Of a stretch of DNA of 64,000 bases, positions 12,319 to 23,993 are shown in pieces (the stretch's first letter is position 1; every line of letters starts with the position of its first letter). The notes beneath the pieces were generated by a model. That model saw only the letters and a list, made by a program, of their open reading frames with translations. It did no database searches and was not told where the DNA came from. The stretch covers positions 1-64,000 of the forward strand of contig JAEUBA010000106.1 of assembly GCA_018257865.1 (NCBI GenBank). Direction: 5' to 3'. The position numbers and the translations under genes are program-made. This stretch comes from Stereocaulon alpinum. Taxonomy: Eukaryota; Ascomycota; Lecanoromycetes; Lecanorales; Stereocaulaceae.

Positions 12319-12960
12319 AATCTACCTAATATACTCTAGATTACTTATATTACTAAGTCCTCTCCTAATAGTCCTTTACCTATTAACCCTATTACGTGCC
12401 TTACCCGTAATAAACTACTTCTAGAATAGTTAATTCTATAGGGTATCGAATTAATTAGGTCTATATATTAACTATATAGACGATATTATCGGTAATCTAA
12501 TAGGGAATAGTATACTTAGGGCTATTAAAATACTATTATAATTACTATAGCTATACTATATACTAGTACTCCCTATATACGGCGAACTAGTACTTAGGGA
12601 TATAATTAATATATTATATAACTCTTTCTATAGTCTTAGTAGGTATTAGGGCGTCTATTATATAGTTTAATAATATAATAAAATAGTAACGGTATTAAAA
12701 TTAAAGTAGTAGTAAGTAGGGTTTTAAGCGGTATAGGGTAGTTTTTATAGTATATAAATCCCCTTAATTAACTAACTTATACTTTAACCCGACCGTAGAC
12801 TATAATATAGAATTTACTACCCTTTTATATCTAATAAATTTTAATACGCTTCTACTTATACTTTTAATTTAGCGTAAATTAGACTAGTAAAGTTAATTAG
12901 ACCCTACGTTAGAAATTAATTAGCCTCTACTACCTATAATAGAAAATACCCGTATCTCAG
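12319..12960. other. AT-rich RIP-like DNA outside the recognised elements
   Basis: TpA-rich sequence with the same character as the transposons, but no domain or repeat partner was recognised. Composition returns to normal between about 12,960 and 13,080. A short similarity, AGACCCTACGT, occurs at about 12899 and 12989. Confidence 0.5.
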
Positions 12961-13159
12961 TAAAACTTCAGTACTAACAATTAAATAGACCCTACGTAGA
13001 GTCCAATTACCGATAGAAGATAGGAGATAGAGTACGGTGAAGACTCAATAGCTCAAGCAAGAACATATAACTACACTACGCCCTAATGGCGTCCCTCGAT
13101 CAGAGCCTCAACGCCGGCAATATCAGGGTCACACTCCTTAAACAGCCCCCCTAAAACCG

Positions 13160-15294
13160 CTACAACTTCCCAGCCCCATTACAATTCCCCCTGCTCGAGC
13201 CACCCGCACTCTGCACCGCACTCCCCACACAGGACTTCGTCCCAATAGGTAAGTGGCCGTGCGCATACCACTGATACTTAACATCATTCGGCGTCCAATC
13301 AAAGCCCCAATCCGTCAACGCGCCACAGCCCTCAATCTGTTTCTTCAATCCCTCGCCGTTAGCCCCCAATGTGGCATCAGGCCAGTCCTTGCCCCTGATC
13401 TCAAAGCCATCATAGACGAACTTGTAGGAGACGTCGCAATTATCTTCGTTGACTTGTTGAGATAGGGGTTCCATTTTGAAGACCCAGCCATCGCCGGTAG
13501 TGAGGGTGCTGCCGAATTTGTAGTTGTGGGGGTTGTTGAGGGAGTCGCCGCCGTCACAGCCGTCGATCACGCCGGCGGTGAAGTGGCCTTTGCAGTCAGG
13601 GGAGTCGCGGGGGCCTTTGGACTCGTCGCCTGGGAATTCGACAGAAAGGCGGAGGTGGTCGACGCTGTTTTGGTTGTATCTGGAGAAGTCCCTTTGTTAG
13701 TGACTATCCAGAATTCTTATAGATGCTTGGATGAGAAACTCACTCTACTGATTTAGAGCCTTGGCCGCAGAAATCGTTGACGTTGTTCACGGCTGTATCC
13801 CTGTGCATAACCCAGTAATCGCCACTGATGCCGTGACATTTGTTTTCATCCGTCATTGGAGCCGGAGGCGGAGACCCCGTGCTGTCTGCCGTGTCTTTCT
13901 TATACTCCGCAAATACCAGGTCTTTGATATGTTGATGAAACTTGACCTGCGGGTGGAAAACCTTGGCACGCCATCCGACCGAGTCCCAGCCTGCTTTGGC
14001 ATCGATATCGCCGCCATTCGCGTTCTTGAATCCTTGTTCATCGAGTGCGTCGAAGATCGCATTTGTATAATCGGTCCCACTTTGAAATTTGGCGCTTAGA
14101 TCTGCTGGAGAGAGTCCGCTAGTGACTTTGTTGGACGCATCTACCAGGAACTTGACGGCGTCGTCCTTAGGTGTGTCATACGGGTAGTGCCAGAAAAAGA
14201 GCTTATCATTGTTCTGGTTCGGCTCCTTGACACCTTTCTCACAGAAACGATGTCCATCGAGGGCGCCATCTGCTTGGATATCGATAAATTTGACGCCACG
14301 ATCCTGATTTCTATTGACGGCGTCTTCGATAGCTGCATTGAGTGCGACGCTCATTTGGTTGAAATCCTTTCGAATTTCAGTCGTCATTTTAGTGTGCTCT
14401 TTCCCATCATTATTTGGATTCGCGGTGCGAGCAAAGGTGACATCATTACAAGCTAGGTCGACTTCATTGAAGAATTCAGCGTAGCCAATGACGTACAGCA
14501 AGAATTTGTCGCCAATACTCCCCTTTCGGCCTTTAACGACAGTCTTGTCGATCAGATGGTTGATATTGTTGACCAGGTCCGGGCTGTTGATCAAACTCCA
14601 GCTGTGTTTTCTCTGGTCATCGCAGGTTCTATAGGCTGGACCACCCCATAAATGAGTTTCGAGGATGCAATCTGGGTAGTTTCTGAGTTAGCTTTGCTCT
14701 TTCGGGACGTATTGAGTCACGGGACAATTCCAAGGAGCAGAATACTTCTAGAACATATCTCACGACAAGAGAATAAAGGGCTCAGATGGGAAAATTTCGA
14801 GACTGAAAATATAACTTACTGAAGATGATACCGGGAAAATCGATATCGTCACCGCCCACAGCGAGAGTTGCCATCTGCGGATCACCGAACTTTGGCCGAG
14901 GACCTAATGCATTGTTAGTCTGTGACCACTGGTGGACCGAGACATGGGGATTCATACTATACTGCCAATTGGGTTGGTTGGTTTTATCCTCATCGTAGAA
15001 TTGATAGTCTTCAACATCACTATAGTGCGATCCGGAACATACAACGTTGTTGAAGATGTAACTCCCCGTTCCGAGTTTGTCATCTCCGTTCAGGACCACC
15101 GGCCATGCTTGATCATATCGCAAGCATCGTCGGCCATCAACATAGTTGGTGGAGCCCACGCCTGAAGCATAAGAGTCTCCCAGGGCAGTCCACTCGAATT
15201 TCTTGTCGCCTCGAGTGGCAAGGAGATTTGGCCGAGCAATAGCGCACGGGAGTAGGGCAAGAAAAAGCCATTTCTGTCGCATCATGGCGGCCAT
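13160..15294 (-). CDS. Secreted SGNH/GDSL-type hydrolase
   Basis: Three exons: 15294-14820, 14671-13744 and 13679-13160, giving 640 residues; both introns are GT-AG and the phases join cleanly. The chosen start gives a signal peptide (MRQKWLFLALLPCAIA) and drops an upstream extension. The nucleophile block GDSYASG follows at about residue 32. The third block appears as AVGGDDIDF, where GGND is usual. The probable catalytic His is in KVFHPQVKFHQH in the second exon. After a Pro-rich linker (TGSPPPAP) comes a Cys-containing C-terminal region of about 200 residues that I do not recognise. Such enzymes are extracellular esterases or lipases acting on ester or acyl bonds; the substrate cannot be told. 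It is the first intact gene beside the transposon block. Confidence 0.85.
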
Positions 15295-16854
15295 GACCAA
15301 CGAAAAGACAGGATTCTGTGGAAAGATGGATGAAAGGCTAGATGCCAATTGACTGTGCGGGTAAGGGGCTATGTACAGAATATGGAATGCAAAGATGACC
15401 TGAAGAAACGCTACCTCCGGGGATATGACAGGCATCTTATATGTATTTTCGTGAGCATAACGCCGCAGGCTCGCATTGTCTCTAGCAAGCAATTTTCAGC
15501 TACAACATCTCAACATGTCCCAATAAGATTACAGGTTTGAGTACCACCTTCGCCACAGTGTGGTCGAACAGCGTCGCGGCTCGTTTCATCATGAGGCTAT
15601 GAGTTGGCATAAATTAGAGCGCAGTGAAGCGGGGCTGATGTTGACCCTCAGTCCTGCATCCAGCCTTCTTTATAGGTGGGGTCCTGGGGCCAAAATCTTT
15701 GCACGTGAGACGCATGCCTTATTTGGGAGCATCCACCGCGTATGTTGCCATGGAGAGAGTCAAATTAGAAAGAAGGGTTCCTGGGTGTAATTTGCTCTGG
15801 CGAATTGAGGAGCAGGAGGGCGGCTTGGTGCACGTTCTTCCTATTTTGGACTTGAACTCTTCTTACTTCGAATCTGGTTGCGAGCTTCTCTCAAGGCTAG
15901 CCAGTGCGCCGCCTCACTGTCATGTAGCTTGCAGTTCATTTGGTCGTCGCTCCGAATGGTTGACCTGCCTATTTCGCCGCCCTTACCTTTCGGTGTCCAT
16001 CGTACAGCGCGATACAAGATGACCACCAAAGACCCCTGCTCTCTGTTGATACAGCCATACGTTCGACGGTACAGGCTTTCAGCGTACTGCTAGCTCTCAT
16101 CTCATTCTTTCCCTATCCCTCATCCCTTCGTTTGTCAAGTTAAGAGCATTCCTTTTCTTGGCTCGGGCGCTTCGGGAGCTCGCCCAGCAGCCAATCATTT
16201 GCTACTGGACATTGGGAAGGTAGAACTGCTGTGGCCGCAGCATATCTCGGCGCTGCCAATTAGACGAGCCAAGGAACATTCAATCAGAGTGATTGGTAAA
16301 TGGTCAAGGAGGGCAGCGAAAATCTCGTCACGCAGAAATGCATGTGCGCCACATTTCCTGCCTTATGGAGGCATACCACGACTGTTGTACAGACGTGTTC
16401 GAGAGGTTTCAAGGATTCGGAGGGTGTGCTGCAATAGGGTCTCGCTTTCCTTGCCCCATGAAGGGATGCGTTGGCTGCCCTGTGTACAGCCGTATTTTGA
16501 GAAAAGTTGAAAGATTTGGAGGGCTCGCCCCCAAGCAAGGAAAAGGCCCTACTTCAAGCGGCGCTCCCTCGGCCCGTTATATAGTTAGCCGGTTTAGCTG
16601 TCGATCTTGTAATAGGTGCGGCTCGCAATGATGAAGGCTCACCGGGCTGAAGGCTGTGTCACAAAAATAGACAACAGCTTTGCCGCCCCCTTTCGTATCA
16701 GAATCTGCTCAGCCTTATTCGTCAAGTGAAGCTGATGCCTGAGTTTCTGGTCTCCTACATTTGGGGTCTAAACTGATTCCCGTGTCAACCTTCGATACAT
16801 ACCCTTACTCCAATTCAAATTCATTACTGCCTTCAACGACATCGAAACACAACT
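15295..16854. other. Intergenic, nothing recognised
   Basis: About 1.5 kb of normal composition. Several frames of 60-112 codons exist on both strands but overlap each other and show no domain, splice logic or codon pattern. It would include the promoters of both flanking genes. Confidence 0.5.
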
Positions 16855-17672
16855 ATGCTCTACATCTTTGACTCTATTCTTCGAGCAGTGTCATGGAGTA
16901 CGGCTTTTCAGACAGTCTCTCGTCCGCAACACCATGACTACACCCAGTCCACCTCTCTCATACCACACGGAAGGATCGCCGGTGGTTCGCCGCTTAGATA
17001 TTGCAATGAATCACGCGACACAGACCTCTATCAAATCGAGCACATAGAGCTCTATCCAAGCCCTCTCCATATGTAAATCCTCCAATAGCGCTCTCCTAGA
17101 CTCTACACAACTAATAACACCGTTGCCGAAGCGACGACGTCTTCGAGGTCCACCTGTACGGTAAGTCGCTCAAATCCCAACCTATTCAAAAAACTACTCC
17201 AAACACTCACGCACGCACCCTCAGGCCACTTTCTCCAAAACGTTACAGAGAACGCGACATTGGGCTATATGGCCCGCTACGGTAATAGCACTGAATCTGA
17301 GGGCGGCAGGATGGACTGGTGCGGGGGTTTCATCGATAGCATCGACCAGCCAGGTCGGCATCGCAAGCATGACTGTCCTCCGGAGAAGGGATTTGGGCTT
17401 ATCATGATGTCTTCTTGGGTAATGCCTATGTTTATTGTTCCGGTGAGTCTGCTCATCCATGAGACGAATATGTGTGGGAAACGCGACGGCTTAACAAGGA
17501 TGAATAGGGACCTTACTATTTCAAATTCGACGCCGTGACGAAGGAGGAAGAGAGGATTTATTGCCTTGAAGCGAATATTTATCTTGATTACGAGGACAAG
17601 AAGGATCAGCACCGTCTCAGCCTGACAGATAGGACCCAGGCACGGGGGAATTCGAGAAAGCTACCTCACTAA
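16855..17672 (+). CDS. ML-domain (NPC2-like) lipid-binding protein
   Basis: Four exons: 16855-17072, 17132-17160 (29 nt), 17225-17442 and 17508-17672, giving 209 residues with all phases consistent. The assembled protein follows the ML fold pattern: RYCNESRD, then IEHIELYPSPL (equivalent to the 'VDLSPNPP' strand of phosphatidylglycerol/phosphatidylinositol transfer proteins), a beta strand around EVHLYGHF, N-glycosylation sequons (NVT, NAT, NST), MDWCGGFID, HDCPPEKG and, after the last intron, GPYYFKFDA and ERIYCLEANIYL. Family members bind sterols or phospholipids in the vacuole lumen or outside the cell. The N-terminus (MLYIFDSILRAVSW) is not a convincing signal peptide, so an upstream exon or different start is possible. 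The C-terminus runs about 25 residues past the domain. Confidence 0.7.
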
Positions 17673-18984
17673 AGTGGAGAGCTGGGATCGAGCTAGCCAG
17701 ATATAGTCTTTCTTTTGTCTTCTTTTGTCACCATGACCCTATCCACGCGGAGCATTGTTTCAGAGAGGCTATCCGTCCGAAAGCATGCATCTTGAGATAG
17801 CGACAGCGTCATTGAGGTGACAACTGAAGCCATCGCCACCATCATGTCGGTGTTGCTGGTCTCGATGCTTGAGGGCTAGCTCTCTTAGCTGCGGGTTCAT
17901 GCCATGAGATTCAACATCGAGGTCGATAAACACTGTAGAGAGATTTCCAGATTACGCTGTTGCAGTGTTACAATGTTTGTTGAGAATGGCTGCGTCTAGA
18001 ATCGATCAAGACTACAGCGAGGTCTGGAGACGAGGTCAGCTCTGTGATCAAATTAATCCCGTGTTGCTTGATGGTGATATCTATCCTTCCTAGGTATGCA
18101 AAGGCTAAGACTGCTCTATGCATGGCAAGTTTTTTGTAAATAGTTGGATGCTTCCGCAGGTAGATATGTCATTCGCTGGAAGTTCCTTCCCCGTTGTTGA
18201 TAGTTGGTCTTGGAAGGTGCATCGCTGCCCGATAGCGCCACAATCACAGACTCTCTAACGAGCATATGTACGTCGGGTAATAGGAGTGATATTAGTTGAT
18301 CTAAGGATATGCCACAGTACGAGCACAAAATCATTGGCTACGAGCTTTAGCATGGCTAGTTTGGTGGAGCAGCAATCTCGACCACATTCAATTGTTGTCT
18401 TCCGCCTCCACGAACATCAATCAGTCAACCCACAGCTGCTTCTCCTCTTGCTCGTTGTAGGCATCTGGCGCATGACCCAGAACCTATTGATCAGAGATGT
18501 TGCACTCCACAGCCACATCACACTCTCATGACGTATTCCGCACCCTTCACATGATTTCTTCTCACCTCATCCCTGCTCCAACCTCCTTTCAAGTCATTAT
18601 ATAGGAACAACTGTAAGCCAGTCATGGTTCCACCAAGATCTAGGCTGAGGCGATACATTCAATCCCTTCACACCAAATCATCGCTCAATCTCCTTTGTCA
18701 TGTAGATGTTCGCTGTCTTGCTGTTCCTGTACGCTGCCGGTGGTGTAAAGCCTCCCTTCTTAAAGTCCTAGTCTCGGAATTCTACACCGCTGGCGCGATG
18801 ACTGGAAGAGGAATGATTCATGACACACGAGTTGACACTCGGGGTGGACGACGTATAAAGTGTTGTTTTAAAGAGTTGGAAAGCAGGAGTTGGGTCAGCT
18901 GATTGGTGAGGTATTAAGTCGTCTACTATCGTACGCACTTCTGGTAGACCTATAAAACCAGTACTGTAGATGAAAGCAGTGGTG
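17673..18984. other. Intergenic, nothing recognised
   Basis: About 1.3 kb without a credible gene. Short frames near 18286-18902 show no recognisable domain. Confidence 0.5.
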
Positions 18985-19285
18985 GGTCTTGATCTTCGGC
19001 AAGAAGCCTGCTGCCGCGGCTTATACGGTATTAAGGCGTTTCGGTTCCATAGTGATTAGCTCAAGCTGGCCTGGCCGAAGAATGGTTGTTATAGCAGCAT
19101 GTCCTTTGCTAATATCCCGGACGCCGAGAAGAAGCCTTGCTCCTGTGACAGCAAGAGCATGGGTGGTCTCAATGTCTATGCCGGACGAGCAGCCGGCGAC
19201 GAGTATATCTTTGTCTGAGAGCTTGCTTTCTAAGTTCAGATCATCGACAAAGTCACGAGCTGTTGGAGAAGGATCCCCGGATCCC
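18985..19285 (-). pseudogene. Relic of a short-chain dehydrogenase/reductase N-terminus
   Basis: The minus strand reads as the Rossmann N-terminus of an SDR of the retinol-dehydrogenase-like type: DKDILVAGCSSGIDIETTHAL (in intact enzymes TGxxxGIG), then TGARLLLGVRDISKGHAAI and a stretch ending at an in-frame stop followed by AAAAGFLPKIK. The second glycine of the cofactor loop is Asp. No NNAG, YxxxK or C-terminal half follows downstream, and no start codon context is clear. It is a fragment of about 100 codons, not a working NAD(P)-dependent oxidoreductase. Confidence 0.65.
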
Positions 19286-19595
19286 TAGGGTGGGCTATGG
19301 GAGACGGCATGAAGTGGACATGAACGGCGAGAGAGTCAAGTCCTATTGCTGATCCGCAACTATCCTAAGACATGAGCAATAGAGACGCAATGTCTACGTT
19401 AGAGGTGAGGGAATCAGGCGAGCCAGGGAAAGAAATTTAGGATATTGGTAACGACACCGTGACCTATTCCTCATCAAGTTAGCGGCATTATCTGGGCATT
19501 TGGTATCCGAGACGAAGGTTAGACATGAGCAATCATATTTAGGACTGAGGATAATTGTCGTGACCTGTTGTTGGCTGGGTACTTCATAATCTAAC

Positions 19596-20477
19596 ATGGT
19601 TTGGCCATTCCCTGTCATTCGATGTCCCCACGTAAAGACGCCAATTCGAATCAGTCAACGCGGAATCCATCTCCTTCATCAAATGTTCTGCAAATTCCCA
19701 GTCCATTCCCAGTTAGCCAGTATTAGAAAGAAGGAACTCCCGTCCGCAGACAATACGATGCTGCAGCTTCGCGACATAAGTCACAAACTTGTAGGCACCA
19801 TCTCGCTATCTGAAGCCTTCAAGTACATAAAACCTGGCACCCATCTCTCACAAAGTACGCCTCAGACTTACCAAGTCGAACCGCTCAAACTCACTCCCTC
19901 CGTTGACGACCTTCCTGAAATCCCTCAAACCGGACTCCATCCCCCCCAGAAACAAAGAGAAAAAGCGTACAAGCGCATGGGACGGTCCAAAGATTTCCCT
20001 CTTGTTACCACGGACGAGCCTTCACTTGTGAAAGACCGATTAGCCAAAGCCTACGACCTACTTCTCCAAGGCTCTCGCATCGAGTTCCGTCTACGGCAGA
20101 AGACCAAACTCTCATTCAAAGACAAAACCGTAGACTGGGCGCTAGAGCATGCTCTGCATCTCCGACCTGACAGCATCTTGGCCGCAATGCCTGAGGGATC
20201 GACAATGTTAGTGAAACCATGCACTGTCGTTCCTGAAAATGAAGTCTTGATATGGGCCATTGAGCATCCTCCCTCTCTGAAACGTTTCAATGCATTAACA
20301 CCAAAGGCCACCTATAAATTGGGGACCTGGGAGGAACCGTACAAAGCTATCAGGGGGCGCCCAGTACATAACGAACCTATCTCTAAGACAGTATCTAGGC
20401 CTAGAAGACTACCAGTCAAACAAGCCGAAACAGATCTTTCGAAGAGGTACGTGACTTGGTCTCCAATGTTCACCTGA
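19596..20477 (+). CDS. Uncharacterised protein, possibly mitochondrial IF3-like
   Basis: Single exon, 293 residues. The order of two weak motifs resembles translation initiation factor IF-3. An N-terminal piece, MLQLRDISHKLVGTISLSEA (residues ~54-73), is like the 'V.L.D..G..LG...L.EA' start of the IF3-N domain. A second piece, RLAKAYDLLLQGSRIEFRLR (~148-167), is like the IF3-C helix and strand. Between them is a proline-rich, charged stretch. If so, the role would be start-codon selection on mitochondrial ribosomes. The resemblance is my reading of the pattern and is not strong. Internal Met residues (30 and 54) are alternative starts; an upstream Met would leave an odd leader. It could equally be an orphan fungal protein. 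Confidence 0.45.
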   Translation: MVWPFPVIRCPHVKTPIRISQRGIHLLHQMFCKFPVHSQLASIRKKELPSADNTMLQLRDISHKLVGTISLSEAFKYIKPGTHLSQSTPQTYQVEPLKLTPSVDDLPEIPQTGLHPPQKQREKAYKRMGRSKDFPLVTTDEPSLVKDRLAKAYDLLLQGSRIEFRLRQKTKLSFKDKTVDWALEHALHLRPDSILAAMPEGSTMLVKPCTVVPENEVLIWAIEHPPSLKRFNALTPKATYKLGTWEEPYKAIRGRPVHNEPISKTVSRPRRLPVKQAETDLSKRYVTWSPMFT

Positions 20478-21604
20478 TCCCGAGATTGCAATCTCAGCCG
20501 GCTATCCTACATGAATGGTGGCTCTTAATCTGGTGATTGAAAACGTCAACACTGGTACGTCTATCGGCCAGAGTTTGCTCATACGTTTTTGACTGACGCA
20601 TTATCCAAAGCCTATCAACGCATCATGGATCAAGGGTGGGGCCATGTGAAAAATCTTCGATGGTTTCAATGCCTACGCAAACGAGACATCAATCCAGAGC
20701 GCAGACTTTGAAGGTTGCCACACTTCGAGATTTCTGTAGTCCTCTCCCTTGAGCATTGACCACATCGTGATGAGTCGTAAAGCACGAGAGCAGGTCTTTC
20801 AGCAGCTACGAAAAATTCGCCGCCGCAATATTGAAGGGTACTCGGCGTTTGACTACGTTTCAAGTGGTCATCGAATTCTAGGTGATGTATGTACCCTCGA
20901 GGGTCCAGGAGGACATATTTAGGAGTTCATATAGGTGACATTTGGTCGCAGCTACGTTTCCACGTCCATTCATATCCAGCTCATCTTCTCGACGGCTGAT
21001 GAATTCCTATCAATGCCCGCGTCCGTATAATTACCAAGCTATCTGCCTTAGTAACCCTCGCTGCGATATGCAAGCATGCTAACCTAGACTCAGCTTTGCA
21101 CTATGATCTTGTGTATGTTCTTCATCCGTGACGATAGCTTCCTCCACTCAAATCGTCTGGAGGTTCGTGTCTGCCATTGGATGTTCTAGTGCTGCCCACA
21201 AATCCACAAACAACACATCTTCAACTCGCGAAGGTCAATCTCAAAGAACTTGTCGGAGTCATCGCCAAGAGCTCTTGCCGGTCAGCAATACGTCACGGAA
21301 GCGACACAAATGTTATTCACGGTATATTTTCAGCGATGCCAGATACCGCCATTGCTTCAGCACCTGCGAAGGGACGCCCATGTAAGATTTGAGAGTGGGC
21401 AGGTCATGCATAGAATGCCATCAATGGGGAAGCGGAATCTGCGCATATATTAGACCATACCTGATCTCCTGTATACCCCAAGAGGCTGCGCAGAATAGGG
21501 CCAGGCGTCTGTCGCCACAGCGTTCTCGGAATGGACCATCCGTCTGCGGCTGACCTGAGTTGCTCAGCCCAGAACCACAATCCTTCCACCGTGCCACCCA
21601 CTTA
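20478..21604. other. Intergenic, nothing recognised
   Basis: About 1.1 kb; overlapping small frames only, none with a recognisable domain. Confidence 0.45.
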
Positions 21605-22108
21605 TCAAAAGTCGGTGACTCTCCCATTGTAGCTCCAATCGACTTCTCCTCCCCACCGCAATGGCTCGTTTTTCGGTCCTCCCGTTTCGCCCGTCTTGGG
21701 ATTCCTATCCCCCTCAAACTCTGGTCGGGTACCCCTTCTTACGTCCGGATGTAGTTCCTCACCGTCACCTCTAGCCTGTACCTTGGCGTTAATAATCTCG
21801 AGTTTCTGCTCCGTCGATGGCTCAGCAGAAGACTCAGTGTGTGGAGATTGGTTTATGTGTGGTCTTTGTCTTCCTGGAGTATCGGATGACGACGTAGGTG
21901 ACTGGTTGATAACAACTGTTGGCTTCGGTGTGCTAAATGCTCCTGTTGATGAGCGTTGTAATTCTTCGTACAGTTCCTGGTCTTTCTTGGGAAGACGTGG
22001 AGGGGCAGGACCAGAGGCGAAGGGCGGAGTGGCGTGAAGGTGGGTGTTAGAGGAGAAGAGACGGCAGATGGGCCGTGAGCGACGAGTGAATAGGGGTGCG
22101 GATCGCAT
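21605..22108 (-). CDS. SDH8: Succinate dehydrogenase assembly factor 4
   Basis: Single exon, 167 residues. The N-terminus (MRSAPLFTRRSRPICRLFSS) is Arg/Ser-rich and lacks acids, as in a mitochondrial presequence. The C-terminal signature of the SDHAF4/Sdh8 family (formerly DUF1674) is complete: DRNPKTGETGGPKNEP followed by RWGGEVDWSYNGRVTDF, ending in the family's terminal RVxDF. The factor protects the flavinylated Sdh1 subunit before it joins complex II in the matrix. The middle part is low-complexity and longer than in yeast. It is divergently oriented to ARG8 with 240 bp between start codons. Confidence 0.93.
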   Translation of the reverse strand: MRSAPLFTRRSRPICRLFSSNTHLHATPPFASGPAPPRLPKKDQELYEELQRSSTGAFSTPKPTVVINQSPTSSSDTPGRQRPHINQSPHTESSAEPSTEQKLEIINAKVQARGDGEELHPDVRRGTRPEFEGDRNPKTGETGGPKNEPLRWGGEVDWSYNGRVTDF

Positions 22109-22348
22109 GGCTTAAGATTTGTTTCGTGCTTGGTTGTTGATGGCGAGTAAGTATACTACAATGTTGCAGGGTAGATGAAAGAATGAAGCACCAATGACGC
22201 CTCCGTCAAAGTTGATTTCGAGTGATCATCCGTTTGAGGCTTATCGTTATCTTAGCGCAGTCTTGCCCAGCAGGCTTCGTTTTTGGAGTCATCACAAAAT
22301 CGCGATCCACACCCACCATCTATTAGCACAGTGTACCAAGTTGCCACT
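22109..22348. promoter_or_regulatory. Shared divergent promoter of SDH8 and ARG8
   Basis: Only 240 bp separate the two opposed start codons, so any 5' leaders and promoter elements of the two mitochondrial genes must overlap or abut here. No specific factor site was identified. Confidence 0.5.
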
Positions 22349-23941
22349 ATGGCTCTACGGCTTGCTTTTCGGCGCTCCAGTGCTGTATGCAATTGTGTGG
22401 CCAACGCCAGCATCCGCGAAATCTTGTACATTCGGCGCAATGCCTCCGCCATGGCTGTCCCCACTTCAAGTCAGCCGGAGCAGAGTGCAAACGAGATACA
22501 TGTGAGTGCATACAATGAGACATTTGAACTGGCTACGCGATCAAGCTGACGAATCCGTAGAGAGAAGCCTCCCTTCCAAACCCAGACCCACCAAAAGACT
22601 CTCAAACAGCAGCCATCGTCGACGAACACCTCCAGTACATGGTAGCAACTTATGTCCGGCCACCGCCAATGATGGTCAAAGGCGAGGGATGCTACGTATG
22701 GGATATAGAAAATAGAAGATATTTGGATTTCACAGCAGGCATTGCCGTCAACGCATTGGGTCACTGCGATCCGGAAATGGCGAAATTGATGGGCCAACAG
22801 GTGAGGACTTTACCTTCGACCCGTACAAGGCCTTCTGCTAATGGGGCTTGTACAGGCTAGAACACTTGTCCACACCTCAAACCTCTACCACAACCCCTGG
22901 ACTGGCGCCCTTTCGCAGCTCCTTGTCACTAAAACGCGCTCCTCAGGCTCCATGCATGGCGCCTCAAAAGTATTCGTCTGCAATTCCGGCAGTGAAGCAA
23001 ATGAAGCGGCCATTAAGTTCGCACGAAAAGTGGGCAAGATACGGCAGCCTTCTGGAAAGCAGCATGAGATTGTGAGTTTTAATGAGAGTTTCCATGGACG
23101 AACGATGGGAAGTCTGAGTGCGACGCCAAATCCGAAGTATCAGAAGCCATTTGGGCCAATGATTCCGGGATTCAAGTATGGGACTTATAACGATGAGGCA
23201 GGGATCGAAGATTTGGTGACTGAGAGGACGTGCGGTGTGATTGTGGAGCCGATACAAGGAGAAGGAGGAGTGAACGTGGCCACAGCATCCTTTCTACAGG
23301 CGTTGCGCGATCGCTGCAATGAAGTCGGCGCGGCACTCATATACGACGAAATACAATGCGGGCTTTCGAGAACTGGTCAACTATGGGCGCATGCGAATTT
23401 ACCACCCTCTGCACATCCTGACATCGTCACAACTGCCAAAGCACTGGGAAATGGTTTCCCTATAGGTGCAACGATGGTGACTGAGGAAGTTGCCAGATGT
23501 GTAGTTACAGGTGATCATGGCACCACCTTTGGCGGTAACCCACTGGCCTGTCGATTAGCACACTATATTGTTTCACGTTTATCAGATCCAGAGCTGCAAC
23601 GGGGAGTTCGGGAGAAAGAGAAGATATTCAGGGCCGGGTTTGAGAGATTACGGAAGCGCTTCCCAGAACTCATCAAAGAGGTTAGGGGACGAGGGTTAAT
23701 CCTGGGCTTGCAATTGACACAAGCTCCAACGCCGATCGTGACGGCAGCGAGGGAAAGAGGGCTGCTAATCATAACGGCTGGGACGAATACATTGAGATTC
23801 GTGCCACCTCTCGTCATCAGTAACGAAGAAATAGAAGAGGGACTAGGTATACTGGAGCAAGCAATCGAGGTTGCTCTCAACTCCGAGAAACAGATAGACG
23901 GGACAAAAGGGCAGCAGGAGATGGCGCCTGAGGGCCGATGA
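22349..23941 (+). CDS. ARG8: Acetylornithine aminotransferase, mitochondrial
   Basis: Three exons: 22349-22501, 22561-22800 and 22856-23941, all joined in phase 0, giving 492 residues. This class III PLP-dependent transaminase makes N-acetylornithine from N-acetylglutamate semialdehyde and glutamate in the arginine pathway in the matrix. Family landmarks: LDFTAGIAVNALGHCDPE, the phosphate-binding VFVCNSGSEANEAAIKFAR, EPIQGEGGVN, DEIQCGLSRTGQLWAH with the cofactor-binding Asp, the PLP lysine in TTAKALGNGFPIGA, and GTTFGGNPLACR. The first exon is basic and acid-poor up to residue ~35 (MALRLAFRRSSAVCN), consistent with mitochondrial import. The enzyme is somewhat longer than usual because of the leader. 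It converges on BTN1 with only 52 bp between stop codons. Confidence 0.95.
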
Positions 23942-23993
23942 CGATGCGTGTCTCCAAGAAAAATTCATTATAACACCTTCCCGATGCTTAATT

